NCBI GenBank assembly: GCA_049515555.1
Contig: JBEKTY010000005.1
Span: forward strand, 29,426-93,425
Length of the DNA stretch: 64,000 bases
Direction: 5' to 3'
Source: JBEKTY01 sp049515555
GTDB taxonomy: Bacteria; Planctomycetota; Planctomycetia; Pirellulales; Thermoguttaceae
A model generated the notes under the pieces. That model had not been told where the DNA came from. It saw only the letters and a program-made list of their open reading frames with translations, and made no database searches. Position 1 is the first letter of the stretch. Every line of letters begins with the position of its first letter. Of this stretch, positions 62,915 through 64,000 are shown in pieces. The position numbers and the translations under genes were made by a program.

Positions 62915-63883
62915 ATGCGATGCGTTCTGCGTGCCGCGCCGGTAATGATGCTGATCGCTGCGGCCGGGATTGCCCGGGCCCAGGACGTGCGGCCGGAACC
63001 GCCCGGCGCGAGCCGCGAGATCCGCAAGTTGTTGACCGCCATGGAGGACAGCTTCCAGCGGGGCGACGCCAGGGGCCTGGCGGCATGCTGGACGCCCAAG
63101 GGCGAGTTCGTCGGTCCCACCGGCGAGCGCGTCGAGGGCCGCGACAACATCGAGAAGGCGTTCCGGGAGTTTCTCGCCGCCCGCAACGGCGCCCGGTTGC
63201 AGCTCCGGGTCAGCGCCGTGCGGCTTGTCAGCGACGACGTGGCCCTGGTCGAGGCCACGGCCGAGGTGACGCTGCTGCCGGCGGCCGCGGCAGACGCGCC
63301 CCGCTCGGCGCTGGTGCTCGTGAAACGCGACGGCCGCTGGTGGATCGATAGCGCCCGCGAAAGCAGCAGCCGCACGCCCTCCCCCGTACAGCATCTGAAG
63401 GACCTCGAATGGCTGGTGGGCGACTGGGCCGATCAGCCCGCCGCCGATAGCCCCGCCCTCCTGCACAGCAGTTGCGATTGGACCGTCAATCGGGCGTTTC
63501 TGATTCGAAAGTTCAGAGTCGAGCGGCAGAACGCTTTTTTGCATGCCGGCACGGAAGTCATCGGCTGGGACCCCCGCAGCCAGCGGATCCGTTCTTGGGT
63601 CTTCGACTCCAGCGGCGGCTTTGGGGAGAACGTTTGGGTTCAGGACGGCAAGCGCTGGCTGGTCAAGTATTCCGGCACGCTGGCCGACGGCAGCCAGGCA
63701 TCGGCCACGCACGTTCTGACCCTCGTCGATGCGAACACCATGACCCTGCGATCGGTCGATCGCACGATCGGCGGCAGCCCGCAGCCCGATATTCCGGCGG
63801 TCACGATCAAGCGCCAGGTGGCGTCAAAGCCGGCAGTCAAGGCCGGCCGGCCCAAGCCCCCGCCCGAGCACGTCCTGCCGTAA
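62915..63883 (+). CDS. Secreted SnoaL-like (SgcJ/EcaC family) protein with DUF1579-like C-terminus (322 aa)
   Basis: ATG 62915 follows GGGGAGCAAGTTC; signal peptide MRCVLRAAPVMMLIAAAGIARA. Residues about 30-150 match the SnoaL/SgcJ cystatin-like fold (MEDSFQRGDARGLAACWTPKGEFVGPTGERVEGRDNIEKAFREFLA, VEATAEVTLLP, LVKRDGRWWIDSARES). The second half (EWLVGDWADQ, EVIGWDPRSQRIRSWVFDSSGGFGE) looks like a lipocalin-type DUF1579 domain. No catalytic residues can be assigned; many planctomycetes encode this fusion. Confidence 0.75.
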   Translation: MRCVLRAAPVMMLIAAAGIARAQDVRPEPPGASREIRKLLTAMEDSFQRGDARGLAACWTPKGEFVGPTGERVEGRDNIEKAFREFLAARNGARLQLRVSAVRLVSDDVALVEATAEVTLLPAAAADAPRSALVLVKRDGRWWIDSARESSSRTPSPVQHLKDLEWLVGDWADQPAADSPALLHSSCDWTVNRAFLIRKFRVERQNAFLHAGTEVIGWDPRSQRIRSWVFDSSGGFGENVWVQDGKRWLVKYSGTLADGSQASATHVLTLVDANTMTLRSVDRTIGGSPQPDIPAVTIKRQVASKPAVKAGRPKPPPEHVLP

Positions 63884-63902
63884 GAAGCTGTTAAGAAATA
63901 AC

Positions 63903-64000
63903 TTAGCCGTTTGGGTTGTGGTGGCGAATGGTGTAGTTCCACTTGGGTAGGACGGTATGTCGCAACAGCCGGACGCTCGCCTTTGCTTCCTCGGACACCT
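63903..64000 (-). CDS. C-terminal end of a transposase (ISAzo13-like), cut by window edge
   Basis: The minus strand reads in frame from the edge to a TAA at 63903-63905: a 32-residue tail ending PKWNYTIRHHNPNG. The WNYTI(R) ending resembles the C-terminus of ISAzo13-type transposases. Too short to be certain. It lies just after the SnoaL-type gene and is convergent to it. Confidence 0.4.
   Translation of the reverse strand, partial: VSEEAKASVRLLRHTVLPKWNYTIRHHNPNG

Overview
The window reads as chromosomal DNA of a planctomycete (Planctomycetota, probably Pirellulales-like; placement inferred). Supporting this are a DUF1559 type-IV-pilin-like protein, the MoxR / DUF58 / BatA-like / VWA / DUF4159 gene set, many secreted TPR and HEAT-repeat proteins, a stand-alone class II ribonucleotide reductase, outer-membrane LPS genes (lpxA, an lptD-like gene), high-GC coding sequence, and intergenic regions crowded with short degenerate repeats and palindromes. 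No tRNA, rRNA or CRISPR array was seen.

Layout. 1-2.9 kb: end-truncated RND efflux permease and its membrane fusion protein, leftward. 2.88-8.53 kb: a 5,630-bp lower-GC mobile element with 27-bp terminal inverted repeats (26/27 matching) flanked by an exact 8-bp direct repeat. It carries a fused nuclease-methyltransferase (type IIG-like), a 76-aa partner, an IS1595-family transposase broken by one in-frame TAG, an excisionase-like HTH protein, a structured leader RNA ahead of a 79-aa HNH protein, and an unknown 139-aa protein. 8.9-16.5 kb: three TolC-family outer-membrane proteins, a 34-cysteine secreted protein and an OprP/OprO-type porin. Removing the transposon puts the RND/MFP genes divergent from the first TolC pair, so the element appears to have landed at the 5' end of the MFP gene.

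17-24.3 kb: TPR proteins, small planctomycetal proteins and a DUF1559 pilin-like protein. 24.4-36.8 kb: nrdJ, two RNA-methyltransferase-type genes, a Mop/TOBE protein, dnaE, a GH101-like glycosidase and a nucleotidyltransferase. 36.9-48.5 kb: FHA protein, TrpB-like enzyme, lpxA, small TPR and membrane proteins, diacylglycerol kinase, lptD-like gene. 48.8-58.1 kb: DUF4159 protein facing a MoxR-DUF58-BatA-VWA operon. 58.1-64 kb: a collapsed REP-associated transposase remnant, a LssY-C protein, and a run of secreted proteins including two probable paralogues around a HEAT-repeat protein. The right edge cuts a leftward transposase fragment.

The strongest unusual results are the complete-ended IS1595-type transposon with restriction-modification cargo, the structured leader RNA in front of its mini-HNH gene, a palindromic repeat inserted in frame inside a methyltransferase gene, and degenerate intergenic repeat arrays that recur as inverted pairs. 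All repeats, hairpins and promoters were found by eye; no database search or folding program was run.
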